64,000 nucleotides of DNA, taken from positions 93,476,489 through 93,540,488 of the forward strand of contig CM077025.1 in the NCBI GenBank assembly GCA_039090855.1. Direction: 5' to 3'. Under the pieces are notes generated by a model. That model made no database searches. It had not been told where the DNA came from and saw only the letters and a program-made list of their open reading frames with translations. Positions 22,618-33,799 of this stretch are shown here, one piece after another. The DNA comes from Macrothele yani. Its lineage: Eukaryota > Arthropoda > Arachnida > Araneae > Macrothelidae. Numbering within the stretch: position 1 is the stretch's first letter; every line of letters starts with the position of its first letter. The translations under genes and the position numbers were made by a program.

Positions 22618-23720
22618 GGCAGTGGCGTAACTAGCACCACTTGTGCAACCCCGGAATGTTCATTTCAGCACCCCTAAGCATAATAATTTTCCCAGGATTT
22701 CGGACACTAGGGAGGATGTGTTTTTCACGGTGTTTGTTTTGGGAAAATGGGGATGTCAGGAAGTTAGGGAGACTGTCTGGTTAAGTAAAGGAACTACCTA
22801 TAGAGCCCTGTAGTTTTAACTTTTAAAATAAATTTTGGAACAGAAGTACATAATGTAAGGTTATCAATCAGCCAGTCAGATTTAACACGGTGAGCTGTCA
22901 GATGCATAATCATGAATATACGTTTTATCGCATTGAAACGAATTCGGTAAAATATATTTAAATGTTTAAGGTTAACAACTATGAGACTTTAGTGATCGTT
23001 ATTGGATATGGTTGTATACAAACAGGGAATTCAGTATTCTACACTGCAAGAATGCAATATGGATTTCGTAGCTGCAGATATTAATTTGCATGTACAACAA
23101 AACTTCAATGCAGGCCAGGAAAAAAAGAGTGCGTGTGGAAATGTAATGTGCAGGTATGTGATGTTTACAAATATACGAGTACTATACCCAGTGTTCGAAA
23201 TGGGCCGGTATGGCATACCGGTAGTTAACAAAAATGGAAGTGAGCATACCGGCATTTAAAAAAACGTTATTTACCATCCCGGTGTGTAATAAATTATAAA
23301 CCCTTCACAAACTACGTAAAGATATTAGGATGAAAGCACAAATTTTAACGCAAAAATCGGCAAATGACATTTTTAACGGATAAAATTGATAATTAGTAGC
23401 TGAGACTGAAAGAGACCACAAACCTTTTAATGAAGGTTTTTTAATTTTTACATTAATTTTATAATAGTATACACATTAATTTTTCAATACCAAAAAAGAA
23501 AAAAAAAACCAACAGTTATATGGAATGGTATGTATTTCTTTCGAAACCTCCTATTTATACTATGTGGATCTATGGTCTACACCATACCGGCAGTAGCTCT
23601 GCGCCGCTTCGTCCACTGAGTGTACCATATAACTACATAATATAGATATAATATAAATTGAAATTATATGATTAAAATACAAGTGAAAAAAATTATGCGA
23701 TAAGTGGAAATTTTCAAGTT
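22618..23720. other. foldback interior, nothing clearly recognised
   Basis: Starts with CAGTGGCGTAACTAG at 22620, which looks like a hAT element terminus, but no partner end was found. Otherwise AT-rich and without motif-bearing frames. Confidence 0.4.
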
Positions 23721-23925
23721 TTTAGCCCTAAGTCTTTCTTTCTAGCCTTCATTTTTTGGCGAAATTATTAAGCGTTGAGGTCCATTCTTTTGGCAAACTG
23801 CCTTTCTATGCAGTGACAATTCCTGCAGCCTATGTTGTGACATGATGCTTCTCAATTAGGTTTTACAAATTTTAATTTGGAAAACGTTCTCTTTACAGAT
23901 GCTACTGTGACGGGTAGCCGTGAGT
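23721..23925 (-). pseudogene. hAT transposase C-terminal fragment
   Basis: The minus strand reads SVKRTFSKLKFVK near 23890 and RQFAKRMDLNA further on, the pattern of the hAT dimerisation region (consensus-like ERSFSKLKLIK followed by the FAK/MDLN stretch). Stops are present. Only the C-terminal 60-70 residues are recognisable, so the source hAT subfamily is not clear. Confidence 0.6.
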
Positions 23926-24530
23926 GTTAAGAAAAACATCAAGGCTTTAATTACATAGTTTAGTACAACCATCGACAATTGTAGGATCCACATCCTCCAC
24001 GAGGAATCTCCATGTGGCCTCGCACTTTCCTTCAGCAGTGCACCAATAAGGCGAATGCAGAGCGATCGTATAACAACCCGGAGCCAAAGGGCCGAATAGC
24101 TTCAATGTGTAGGACATCCAGCAACCGAAAAATTGTTTTGCTGTGTTGGCAAAACGTGGAAAGTGCGATGTATTTGTTTATTCAACTGACGCCACGTATT
24201 TGGGGGATTTTCACTTAGGATATCAGTGCTTCCAAAGTGTACCATCCATTTTTTAGTGTTCACATATTTGGCACACATGTAAAAAATAATTACTTATTTT
24301 ACACTTGCAGGTGTCACAGCTCATCGTAAATTCAATCAACGCAAACTTTCAATAATAACTTTTGGAATGTCCTAATATCAGTGTTCCATTGCATTTTATT
24401 TTCATTTATCATGGCCTTAATTGATTGAATTTACTTTTTGTTTCGAAATGCATTCACCCGTCTCCCAAATTTTAATTTTCACCTAAAGTCAATATTTACC
24501 TTAATTTTAACATTTGCTAAATTTAACTAT

Positions 24531-24756
24531 GCCGCCCCGGTGGCGCAGTGGTCTAAGGCGTTGACCTCTGATCATTCGTCCGTAAGGGGTCTGGGTTCGA
24601 ATCCCGGTCAGGCATGGATGTTGTGTTTGTCTTACGGCACTGGCTCTCTCCCTTCACTGGAACCAGTGACCCTAAATTAGGGACGGGCGACTGCTTATAG
24701 CCCATTGAGTTACTCACGGTGGTCGTTAAACCTCCAATCAAAAAAAACAAAAAAAC
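24531..24756 (+). mobile_element. tRNA-derived SINE, family 1
   Basis: Full consensus: CCCCGGTGGCGCAGTGGTC head, GGTTCGAATCC B box, CCTCCAATC then an A-rich tail. Probable imperfect duplication AATTTAACT/AAATTAACT. Confidence 0.92.
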
Positions 24757-24904
24757 AAATTAACTGTTCATTACAAACATGAGCAAAACCTGTTCATAAC
24801 AGTTTGAAATGTGGTCAGGAAGGAAGAAACAAGATGATGGATGTGAAGACTAACTTTAGGCGTGCTCCAACACACTGCTATGTTCCCTTCTGTTCGACAG
24901 GTTA

Positions 24905-25135
24905 TTCTTAATGCTCAAACATTACCAGTAACAACCTGCCCAGTGGAGAGGTCCTTCAGCAGTATGAGAACGGTTAAAAACCTGGTTACGGTCAAAAATG
25001 GCAGATGGACGTTTTTCTGGATTGTGCATGATGAGTATTAATCGAGAAAAGGTTTTTGAGAATAAACATGAACTCATTCAAAATGCGATTGATAGATTTG
25101 GACAAAACCAAGACGTTTGCAGTTTTTATTTCATA
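24905..25135 (+). pseudogene. hAT transposase C-terminal fragment
   Basis: One frame reads LPVTTCPVERSFSSMRTVKN, the conserved start of the hAT dimerisation domain. After a one-base shift the next frame reads WLRSKMADGRFSGLCMMSIN and continues toward IDRFGQN. This is the C-terminal end of a transposase like those annotated as ZMYM/THAP-associated hAT proteins. It lies on the opposite strand to the fragment at 23721-23925, so the two are not one gene. Confidence 0.8.
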
Positions 25136-25139
25136 GTAT

Positions 25140-27179
25140 CTCTTCTAAAGTGCAAGAAACTGAAAATTGAAGAGGGTATAAAAATAAACAGATAAATGTG
25201 TATAAAAAAAAAGGGGGAGGTTTATACTCGTACTCAATACGATGGAGCAGTGCAATTGTTTTATGTAACCGCAAGTTAATGTTTCCATACAAAGAGACTG
25301 TATTAAGTTGATTATTAAATTTAGCAAGAAGCCTACAGTAAGGTTAAACTTTTGACTCAGATATGAATAATCAGTGGCCAGTAATTGGTAAATGACATAA
25401 TTATTATTATTCTCCGCTATTTCAATACTAAATATTGACTATAGAAAGAAAGATGTGTCCAAGTTCCCAAACTTTTCGGAGGGGGGGGCGCTAACAGTGC
25501 TCCGAACCCACTCCCTAGCTTTAGGGGTTCGATGCACTCGTCTGACCCAACCCCCACTATGCCATATAAAGACGCAGGGGTACTATAAATTTAAGCAATA
25601 ATTATGAGAGTGGGAGTACACACGTTTGCCCCCTCCCCCGGAAAAGTTGCAGCGGACGCCCATGCTCATGGGGAATAACGCTGCGGGAAAACGTTTCCGG
25701 CCCTTTATGATTTCTTTAACACCAAAATGGCGGTAAAACAAGTTCCCAAAGTTTGGCCAAATATTTAAAAAACTACATGACAAAATGATTATGTACAATT
25801 TCGCATTTTCAATACAGGAAAAAAAATATTTACTTTTTAAAAACTTTGTAGTAAATCCGAATGTTATTTTGTTTTATATTCATACCCCTATTACTCCTTC
25901 TTTATTAGCATCGCTCTTTTCAAAGCAAATTGTTTACAAGTTGATTTCTCAATAGTATTTGAGTAAAATATTCTCTAATCTTTGCTTGTTTAAAATTTGT
26001 CAAAGTCAGAGAAAAAACATAGCTATGAACGTTATTAAGTTTTGCACCATCTATTTCATGGCTGAACTGCAAAAAGAAAAAAACGTCCGCACCATGCCAA
26101 AAGTTGTAGCTTACCTAAGTGCACGTTTTATTCAGAGCAACGATTACAAAATAAATTTTTCATCCAAACCGAAACTAAACAACATATCCTTCTTTGATCA
26201 GATCAAGGTTCAACTTTGCACGAAGCAGGAACACAACAACGCTGACCGAATGTAAACAGCATACCCTTCTCTGATGGGATGAAGGTTCAACTTTGGCTGC
26301 ACCAGGAACTCAGTAACGCTGTCTCGATTCTCTCAAACTTGTGATATACCGGTTACGTATACGTAAACGAATCAAAGAACTGTTAGTTTGTGATAATCAG
26401 AAATTACAAAATTAATGTACATCGAAAAAAGCGTATAAATGAATTAATTAGCTATTATCGAATTGGAAAAGCTTAGAAAATACAGTAAAATATCGGGACT
26501 AATGCAGAATTACGTATAAATGTCAAAAAATATAACAGGAGTACGCATAGCCGAAGTTTCACTGAATATATTTTTATTTCTAAAAAGCAAGGCGTAAATA
26601 TCAAATTTTTGTTTAAACTGAAAACCACTGGATTGAAAAAACATTGCGCAGAAATTCAAATTGCTTGAATTTCAGTCTGTGACGCATACCTGTAACTTAA
26701 ACCTCCTTTCGAGTTGCTTCTAAACTAAACATTATCCCACTGAAGAGTTCGTTACTTCTCTAAACAGCTTGTACATTTTAGCGACACTACAGTGAGTCAC
26801 AGCAAAATTTATAGAGACAACCTTGATTGTAAATAATGGGGGGGGGGTAGAGAGAGAAAGATTGCAAGTAATTGTGGGGAATTGATATAAAGAAAGAGAT
26901 TTAAACGAATACGTATTGTTGCTATATGTTGATCTAAGTGCTATTTTGTGTCAAATGATGAATCGCAATGTGAGGATTTTTTATATAGATGACCTTCGAA
27001 CTTTCATTGAGTGGAAAATTAAGGGAAAGGAGATTTTAAACATAAATCGTTTTGCTGATTCTTTCAACTTGGCCGTCTGGCTACTGAGTTATTACAAAAG
27101 TGTGTTTTATATGCAACAAACTAGAAATATTAATCAAATTAGTTAACCATTTAAGCTACTGCTTCGAAAATCAAGAGTC
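25140..27179. other. foldback interior, mostly unrecognised
   Basis: Two short open frames (25959-26255 and 26916-27146, plus strand) show no family motif. A direct duplication of about 80 bp, core AAGGTTCAACTTTG, lies at about 26178-26330. Confidence 0.4.
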
Positions 27180-27870
27180 AAAAAGTACCACTTCCGGTGG
27201 TGTACAAAATCTTTTGGGTGTACAAAACTAGGACTACACTCTGGCAGTGTTTATTTTCGTTTTTGGAAAAGTAGCACTCCAAGTACATGCTCAAGTGCCA
27301 CAAAGGAAAATCAAAAAGTACTACTTCCGGTGGTGTACAAAATTTTCCTTTCAGTGTACAAAACTGTACAAAACTAGGACTACACTCTGGAAGTGTTTAT
27401 TTTCGTTTTTGGAAAAGTGGCACTCCAAGTACATGCTCGAGGGCTACAAAGGAGAGTAAAAAAGTACCACTTCCGGTGGTGTACAAAATCTTCGTTTTGG
27501 GTGTACAAAACTAGGACTACACTCTGGCAGTGTTTATTTTCGTTTTTGGAAAAGTGGCACTCCAAGTACATGCTCAAGGGCCACAAACGAGAGTCAAAAA
27601 GTACTATTTCCGGTATTGTAAAAAATTTTCTTTTGGATGTACAAAACTGTACAAAACTAGGACAACACTCTGGCAGTGTTTATTTTCGTTTTTGGAAAAT
27701 TGGCACTCCAGCATGTACTTGGAGTGCCACTTTTAGAGAGCCTAAAAGTACCATTTCCGGTGGTGTACAAAATTTTCTTTTGGGTGTACAAAACTGTACA
27801 AAACTAGTACAAAACGTTGGCAGCGATGATTTGTTATTTTTGAAAAGTGGCACTCCAAGTACATGCATCT
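27180..27870. repeat. right terminal tandem array of the foldback-type element
   Basis: About five units of 135-145 bp. Cores like GTACCACTTCCGGTGGTGTAC start near 27185, 27318, 27463, 27599 (decayed) and 27750, each followed by a TGTACAAAACTAGGAC stretch and GTGGCACTCCAAGTACATGC. The reading frames here reflect the repeat, not a protein gene. Confidence 0.88.
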
Positions 27871-28516
27871 GTTGTCTACGACAGTTGGCCCTTGCAGGGA
27901 TGGTTTTACCGGATTCGACGTACTCACGGTGAACCCGTGACACAGTGGCTCGTGAAAATCCCAGTGTCTGCACGACTTCCAAGATAGAGGGATCCATTCG
28001 TCGGGCCCCGACAATTTGCCCACGATCAAATGAGCTTAGATCCTTCGTCTTACCCATACTGCGTCTGACTCTTAATGATTCCCACCGCATCACTCCTAAT
28101 ATTGTCGGATCGCTGCATACGTCATGTCTCCGTTTACAGGGCCGCCTACAGCGCCATCTTGCATAACGCCAGCTGTCTCTAATTCAATTGCTCTTCAGTG
28201 TAGGTTTTAATAACAAATTAAATACGTTTCCATGAAAGAAAGCATCACATAAAAGTATATTACTGTCGTTAATTAATTGATAGAATTTATAGACATACTA
28301 AGAAATCTTTAATATTTTGCGGGAAAATATGAAAAACGTTCCCGTTCATTCCCGACACTTACGACCATCCCCCCCCAGACGAAAATCCTGGATCTGCCCC
28401 TGACCTCATTTATAAGTTTTTCCGGGGTGCGGTCTAAAAAATGCATAGAAGAAATTTCAAAATGCTAAACACTGTTGTAAAACTTATGCTGTGAAGGAGT
28501 ACACTATATTCCTCAA

Positions 28517-29612
28517 ATATAAAAAGTTAGTAAAATCATGCAATGCATTGAATATAATACGCTCTCTAACATACCAGAAATCGCGCGCAGATTAACCATC
28601 CTCCGTACTTTGACTATTGATTCATTCAGTATACCTCCGTAACAACATACTATAGTTTTGTCGCAATAAAAGCATTTTTACTCAAGTTATGAGAATAATG
28701 GCTGTGGAATAAATCACGCTCCTGTGCCCTGACCTTTGACCCTATTTCCACGATATTCAACAGAACTGATTTAGTATACCTCTTGAACAATATGATAAAG
28801 TTTTGTCGCAATCGCATCATTTTTACGTAAGTTATGACACATGAGGTGATGGAATGGTACCCGCTCCTATCTCTTGACCTTTTGACCCCATTCCGCCCAT
28901 TTTCCATAGGGTTCGTCCCCAGTTGTCTCCTACCATATGCTAAAATTTCATCGAAATCGAAACATTTCTACGCGAGTTATCGTGCGGACGGACAAAGCTG
29001 GAGCATATACGCTTCTTCAACCTACTGTTGGAAAGCATAAACAAGTTAGTAAAATCATGAAATGCATTGATTATGATACGCTTTCCAACATACCAGAAAT
29101 CATTACTCAAGTTATGAGGATAATGGCTGTGGAATAAAACTCGCTCCTGTCCTGACCTTTGACTACATTTCGATGATATTAAACAGTGCCGGTTAGTATA
29201 CCTTCGGAACAACATATTTAGTTTTGTCGCGATAGAAGTATCTTTAATCAAGTTATGAGGATAATGCCTGTGGAATAAATCTCGCTCCCTTGCCCTGACC
29301 TTTGACCTCATTTTGATGATATTCAGCAGAACCGGTTCAGTATACCTCCGGAATAACATACTAAAGTTTTGTCGCAATCAAAGCATTTTTACGAAAGATA
29401 TGATGCATAAGGCGATGGAATGGATTCCGCTCCTGTGTTCTGACCTTTGACCCCATTACGGCCATTTTCAACAGACTTCCTTTCCAGGCTCTCCACTACC
29501 ACATACTAAAATTTCATCGACATCGAACCATTTTTATGTGAGTTATCGTTCGGACAGACGGATAAAGCTGGAGCATATAGGCTTCTTCAACCTACGGTTG
29601 GAAAGCGTAAAC
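28517..29612 (+). repeat. tandemly duplicated 0.5-0.57 kb repeat unit
   Basis: Two successive copies (about 28517-29037 and 29043-29612). Each contains sub-blocks with CTGACCTTTGACCCCATT and GTTTTGTCGCAAT and ends with ACAAAGCTGGAGCATATA and the near-palindrome TTCAACCTACNGTTGGAA. The last third matches the end of copy A at 15060-15235. Confidence 0.78.
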
Positions 29613-29624
29613 AAGAAAGATGAC

Positions 29625-31515
29625 ACCGAATCTTCGGGTGTAATAAGCACATCATTTTAATCCGTTCTGACGCAAATTAAACTTTATCAAAGCTATTCAA
29701 AGTCAATGGAGCCGGCATGGAAAACAATAGTATATGACGGAAGAAAGAAGTTTTTCAGTCTGGTTTTCATCCCTCAGATATTGCTGCAAACGGAATCGTG
29801 AACTTACGCCCTCTGGTTACAGACTTGTGTGTTAAGAAAAACATGAATTTATATGAGAAACATTTCGCACCGGAAACGCTCTCCAACACAGAAAGAATTT
29901 TTCAAATTGGACTCATAGAAACAGATATCGACAAAAATAAGATGTGACTTTACGTCCCCTGGTGGGAAAACCATGCATTATTTTAGGAAGAAAGTATTCT
30001 CAAAAGGATTTTACATATGAGCGGTATCGGTCCAAGAAAAAAATTAGTCGAGTTTTCAGGAGCCCAGATTTTGCTACAAGTACATCAGAAGCAGAAATTA
30101 ACACTTATGCCCCCCGGTGGCTAAACTATTCTTTACCAAGCATTAGAAATTATTGGATTTTCCATCAGGTCTTGTATGTGATACAGGAAGTATTTTTCAA
30201 ATCGGAGTTTTAGAAACAGAAATAGCACAGAAAACGCAATTTGCTTTTGTACGCCTTAGCGGAAAGTCTGATTTACTTGAAAATTTTGAATTTTTAGGAA
30301 AAACATTTCGCATCGTAAACACTATCCAACAAAGAAGGAATTTTCCAAATCGGGCTCCTAGAAGTAGAGATATTGACAAAAATAAGACATACATCTACAC
30401 CCCTGGCGTAGAAACCATGCATTATTTTAAGAAGAAAATGTTTCTAAACGGTTTGTCTACATGAGTACTATCGGTCTACAAACGACGTTTTTTTTTCAAT
30501 CGAGATTTTAGCTCATATTTTCCTGCAAGTACATCAGAAGCGGAAATTAAGATATACGTCCCATGGTTGCAAAACCATTTTTTTACAAAACTTATAAATG
30601 ATGTGCCAACATTTCACATCAGGAGCTGTATCCGGTGCAGAAAGAATTTATTTTTCAAATCGGAGATTTAGAAGCAGAGATATAGGGGGAAAGTATTTTA
30701 CCGTTTCGCCCCTAGCGGAAAGTCTATGAATTACTTGAACATTTTTTAATTATATGAAAAACATGTCACACTGGAAACACTATCCAAGAAAGAAGAAATA
30801 TTTCAAATCGGACTCCTAGATCTAGAGATATTGATGAAAATAAGATATATATCTACGCCCCTGGCGGAGAAACTGTGGAATATTTTAAAAGATATTCCGA
30901 AAAGGTTTATCGATGTGAGTGGCATCAGTCCACGAAAGAATTTTTTCAATCGATATTTTAGAAGCTCAGATTTTATGGTAAATATATCAGAAGCAAAAAT
31001 TAACCCTTACGCCCCCTGGTGGCCAAAGTATTCTTTACCAAAAATTAGAAATTACATGAAAAATATGTTCCATCAGGAGGTGTATTCGCTGAAAAAAATG
31101 TTTTTCAAATCGGAGTTTTAGAAGAAGAGTTATCGAGAAAAATGTAATTTACCTTTACGCCCCCTAGCGGAAAATCTATGCATAATTTAAAAAAGTAACT
31201 ATATCTAAAATACTTCTCGATATAAATTGAATCGAAAGATAATTTTTTTTCAATCGGACGTTTAGAAGGAACTATATGGATGAAAACGTATTTTTGAATT
31301 CGAGATTTACGCCTCTAGCGGCGAAATTGTACATCGTAAAAAAAAAAAACGAAATGAAGGATCAGGATTCGCTTATTTCAAGTTTCCCAGTGCAAAAATA
31401 ATTCTTTAAATCGGACTAATAGTTGCAGAGATATCGTGGGTACGGACGGACGAACCGATAACATAAGCACGACCTTTTTTTTTTTTTTTTTTTTACAAAA
31501 GACGTGCTAAAAAGG
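29625..31515 (-). repeat. higher-order repeat: about 150-bp monomers in about 450-bp trios
   Basis: A CGCCCCTGGCGGAAA-like core recurs about every 145-150 bp (near 29955, 30110, 30255, 30400, 30565, 30708, 30855, 31010, 31160 and 31310). Cores three apart resemble each other most: the blocks near 29940, 30375 and 30833 share GACAAAAATAAGA and GGAGAAACC-type stretches, giving a 450-bp period. It closes with ACAAAAGACGTGCTAA, the inverse of the start of copy A. Confidence 0.75.
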
Positions 31516-31519
31516 GCGA

Positions 31520-32095
31520 CAAGATGTGTTTGGGTGCTGGAGAGATGAGTTACTTGCGGAGGCTGTGTGGCAAACTCTGATTATCTGCGACTTGTCGCAG
31601 ATGTTTAATCTGAATTAAAATGTTGTTATTAGAGCGCTACAAATATTCTATCGTGTTTTTTTCGTTCTGAAAAACTGATTGAGCAGGTATTGGGGAAAGT
31701 GGGATGGAAAGAAAGGTGTGACGTACCTACCTCAGGTGTATTGCACATGGCAAGAGGGCGACGTTGCAGTGGCAAACTTAGACGGGGCGGCTTAGTTGGG
31801 AAAGCATTCGGTTCCGGAGGAGAAGAATGCCTGTTCGATTTCCGTCACCGGTATGTCGCTTTTACGCTATAAAGGTGTGAGATATTACACCTTTTGCCGG
31901 TAGTGATATTCCAACTGACGTATTTCTACTCCGGAGCGACTGTTCTCCTCAAGGAACTGTGCCGGCAGGTTTATCGCTGCAACACTGTTGACTTCGCTGA
32001 TGCGCCACTTCAGTAGTACTTCATTTTGCGTCATGGTTTCTAGTACTTTACACCACTCTCCACTTGGGAAAATGGGTAATAAAGTAAAGTACAGA
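31520..32095. other. no recognisable feature
   Basis: Short frames without motifs; a small dyad TCTGCGACTTGTCGCAGA is at about 31585-31602. Confidence 0.4.
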
Positions 32096-32099
32096 GGAC

Positions 32100-32210
32100 G
32101 TGGGAATGTGGAAATCATGCGGCAAGACACGATGTGGCCTTGTGAGGAATGAACATGCATTGAAGATGTGTAATTTGAAGCAAAATGTCGTTAATAAGGT
32201 GGAAACTAAT
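32100..32210 (+). pseudogene. LINE C-terminal fragment
   Basis: The plus strand encodes SCGKTRCGLVRNEHALKMCN then QNVVNKVETN, clearly related to the C-terminal stretch of the minus-strand LINE at 55258-55605 (VCGKTLSGRVRNKDVLQLCN). It is cut off by a Tc1-like terminal repeat at 32212. Confidence 0.72.
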
Positions 32211-32211
32211 A

Positions 32212-32503
32212 CACTGAAGTGCCAAAAGCCATGGTATACGCACCTATTATCGAGTGGGACGTACTCTTGCCCGGCGACGTGCAGCAACTCGACGTGTCAG
32301 CGATTCCACAAGTGTCTGGAAAACTTCTGTTGAGCCATGCCGTATGAACAGCCGCGGTATTTGTAGGTGTGAGATCTTGTATGCGAATGGACCTTTCCAC
32401 CACGTCTCATAAGTGCTCTATCGGGTTCATGTCGGGCGAACGTGGTGGCCACAACATACATCGGAACTGTCCAGAACGCTCTTCGAGCCAAATTTAGAAT
32501 TAT
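32212..32503 (-). pseudogene. Tc1-like element fragment, family D
   Basis: Starts with a terminal repeat CACTGAAGTGCCAAAA preceded by TA. The minus strand reads PPRSPDMNPIEHL, with the catalytic Glu region, followed by VVERSIRIQDLTPTNTA. The 5' two thirds are missing because an RTE 3' end abuts it. The same terminal motif bounds the array element at 39862-40888. Confidence 0.72.
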
Positions 32504-32625
32504 ATGCAGGGGTGACATGGAGGAGACTGGCACAAGACAGACCGTTGTGGAGGAAACTTGGGGATACCTTCGTCCAGCAGTGGATTGATAATGGTTGACA
32601 ATGATGATGATGATGATATATATAC
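32504..32625 (+). mobile_element. 5'-truncated RTE LINE 3' end
   Basis: About 120 bp nearly identical to the last part of the RTE at 56280-59464 (from GCAGGGGTGACATGGAGGAG to the stop codon and the ATGATG repeats). Only the C-terminal 30 or so codons are kept, typical of aborted reverse transcription. Confidence 0.88.
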
Positions 32626-32804
32626 ACACGTATAACGCAATACCATGTAAGAAATGATAATTGTCGTAAAAATTGAAGGAAAACAATTGTGGAGTTGAGC
32701 AAGAGCTGCCAAAATGCGAAAAGTGATATTTCTTGTCGCCATTGTGCCCTGCGTGCAGTAGACTATATTTCGTATTACAACAGTATATCAGATAGCCAGC
32801 AAGT

Positions 32805-33797
32805 GGGCATGTTTACACACGGTCAGATTATCGGAATGTTGGTATGAGTCCAGACTCAAAGTAATGTTGCCAAAACCACTGGCATGAATCAGTCTATTGT
32901 ATTTAGACTTTGTAGAAGGTAACATGGCACCAGAGATGTTAATGGTGAACCTGTGGCAGGGCTTTCATGGATACAATGGTTCTGGATGACAGGTACGTAG
33001 CACCAACAGCGAGACTTAACGGGCTGATATCAGTGAAAACACTTGCAATAGAGTTATCTGCGTCTGTTGGACCAGCTGTTTCAGTACACCGATCCTCGTA
33101 TAAGGACTATTCCCTATAGAAGACTTGTAGTTTATATCCCACTTACTCAGTCAGCGAGAAATGCCAAGGTACTATGGTGTAGACATAATTGAAATTGGAA
33201 AGAAAATCAATGGGACAATACCCTCTTCCTTGACGAATCTAGGTTCAGAAGCGACAAACCGTCGTGTTCTCATCTGAAGAGACACTCGAACCCGTTGTTC
33301 CTCAACAAACATCCGAGAAACGCGTCATTACAGAAATGGTGGTGTACGTATCAGGTGAGACATTGTGTGCAACGGACACACACATTCGTGTCTGTTCTGG
33401 TGGAACTTTAACTGGTTGGAGATATACAGACGATATCTTTGATCCCAACATGAAGATTTTTCGGGGTCCCATTGGTCCATATTTCCTCTTCATGGACAAT
33501 AGCGCGAGAACTCATACAGCTGCTATCGTCGATGTTTATCTAGAAAAGGAAGACTTCCACCGCATATGTGTGCCAGCGCATTCCCCAGATCGCAGCACAA
33601 TAGAGCATGTGTGCGATGCATTGTGGAGACTCATTGCAGGTCGTCTACCTCCTGCCAGAACTATCGAGAAGCTCCGATCTGCTGTTGTTCAGGAGTGGAA
33701 TTTGCTGCCGCAGAGTCTTCTTGTTTCCCTTGTCAACAGCACGCGACATCGGTGTGATTCTTGTATCGCTGTAAGAGGTCAGCATACGCTTTACTAG
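32805..33797 (+). pseudogene. Tc1-like transposase, family E
   Basis: The N-terminal helix-turn-helix QSNVAKTTGMNQSIVFRLCR lies near 32860-32915. The first catalytic motif LFLDESRFRS is near 33225. A 177-codon open frame (33264-33797) holds FMDNSARTHTAA and HSPDRSTIEHVCDALWR, ending LVNSTRHRCDSCIAVRGQH. Aligned with its relative at 35982-36644 (MDDNATCH), the second catalytic Asp is Asn here. Upstream frameshifts and stops. Terminal repeats not located. Confidence 0.82.
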
Positions 33798-33799
33798 AC

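Larger units (their letters stand above)
21584..27870. mobile_element. Mutator/foldback-type element, 6.29 kb, with tandem-array termini
   Basis: Inserted into the family C Tc1-like gene with a 9-bp target duplication differing at one base: GTTGTCCAC (21575-21583) and GTTGTCTAC (27871-27879). The uninterrupted copy at 16673-17847 shows the empty site. Inverted ends are AGATACATGTACTTGG and AGATGCATGTACTTGG (read inward), extending more than 150 bp. Each end then continues into tandem repeats of about 140 bp: about three units on the left (to 21985), five on the right (from 27180). A 9-bp duplication fits Mutator-like and foldback elements. No transposase was recognised; the interior holds hAT fragments and SINEs, so it is probably non-autonomous. 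Confidence 0.8.
20702..28200 (-). mobile_element. Tc1-like element, family C, copy 2, split by a 6.3 kb insertion
   Basis: Ends CACTGAAGAGCA on both sides with TA flanks (20700-20701, 28201-28202). Minus-strand transposase: N-terminus MGKTKDLSSFDRGQIVGARR near 28055-27995; second helix region and first catalytic motif WTDESRFTLVHAVGRI within 21427-21170; LILQQDNAAPELYP and SPDLNLIEHIWDAIERDVRG within 21134-20637. All three catalytic residues are present, but frameshifts separate them. Without the insertion at 21584-27870 the element is about 1203 bp, close to copy 1. Confidence 0.9.
20642..28402. mobile_element. short hAT-like element expanded by a nested Tc1-like insertion
   Basis: Ends CAGTGGCGGATTCAG (20642) and, read inward from the right, CAGGGGCAGATCCAG (28402) are inverted repeats of the kind seen in hAT elements. 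The flanking 8-mers GCTTCATT (20634-20641) and ACCTCATT (28403-28410) match at 6 of 8 positions. Without the Tc1-like element at 20702-28200, only about 260 bp remain, so this was a small non-autonomous element. Confidence 0.62.

Noticed and set aside
22620..25563. A complete hAT element starting at CAGTGGCGTAACTAG
   Set aside because: No matching inverted end or 8-bp duplication was found, and the two hAT protein fragments between lie on opposite strands.
27247..27932. Open frames up to 179 codons in the right terminal array
   Set aside because: The frames arise from the periodic repeat, read on both strands, and their products are just repeats of each other.
29944..31121. Open frames of 89-103 codons resembling one another and the minus-strand frame at 14670-14876
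   Set aside because: The similarity follows the 450-bp repeat period, including non-coding parts. No start context or family motif supports a gene.
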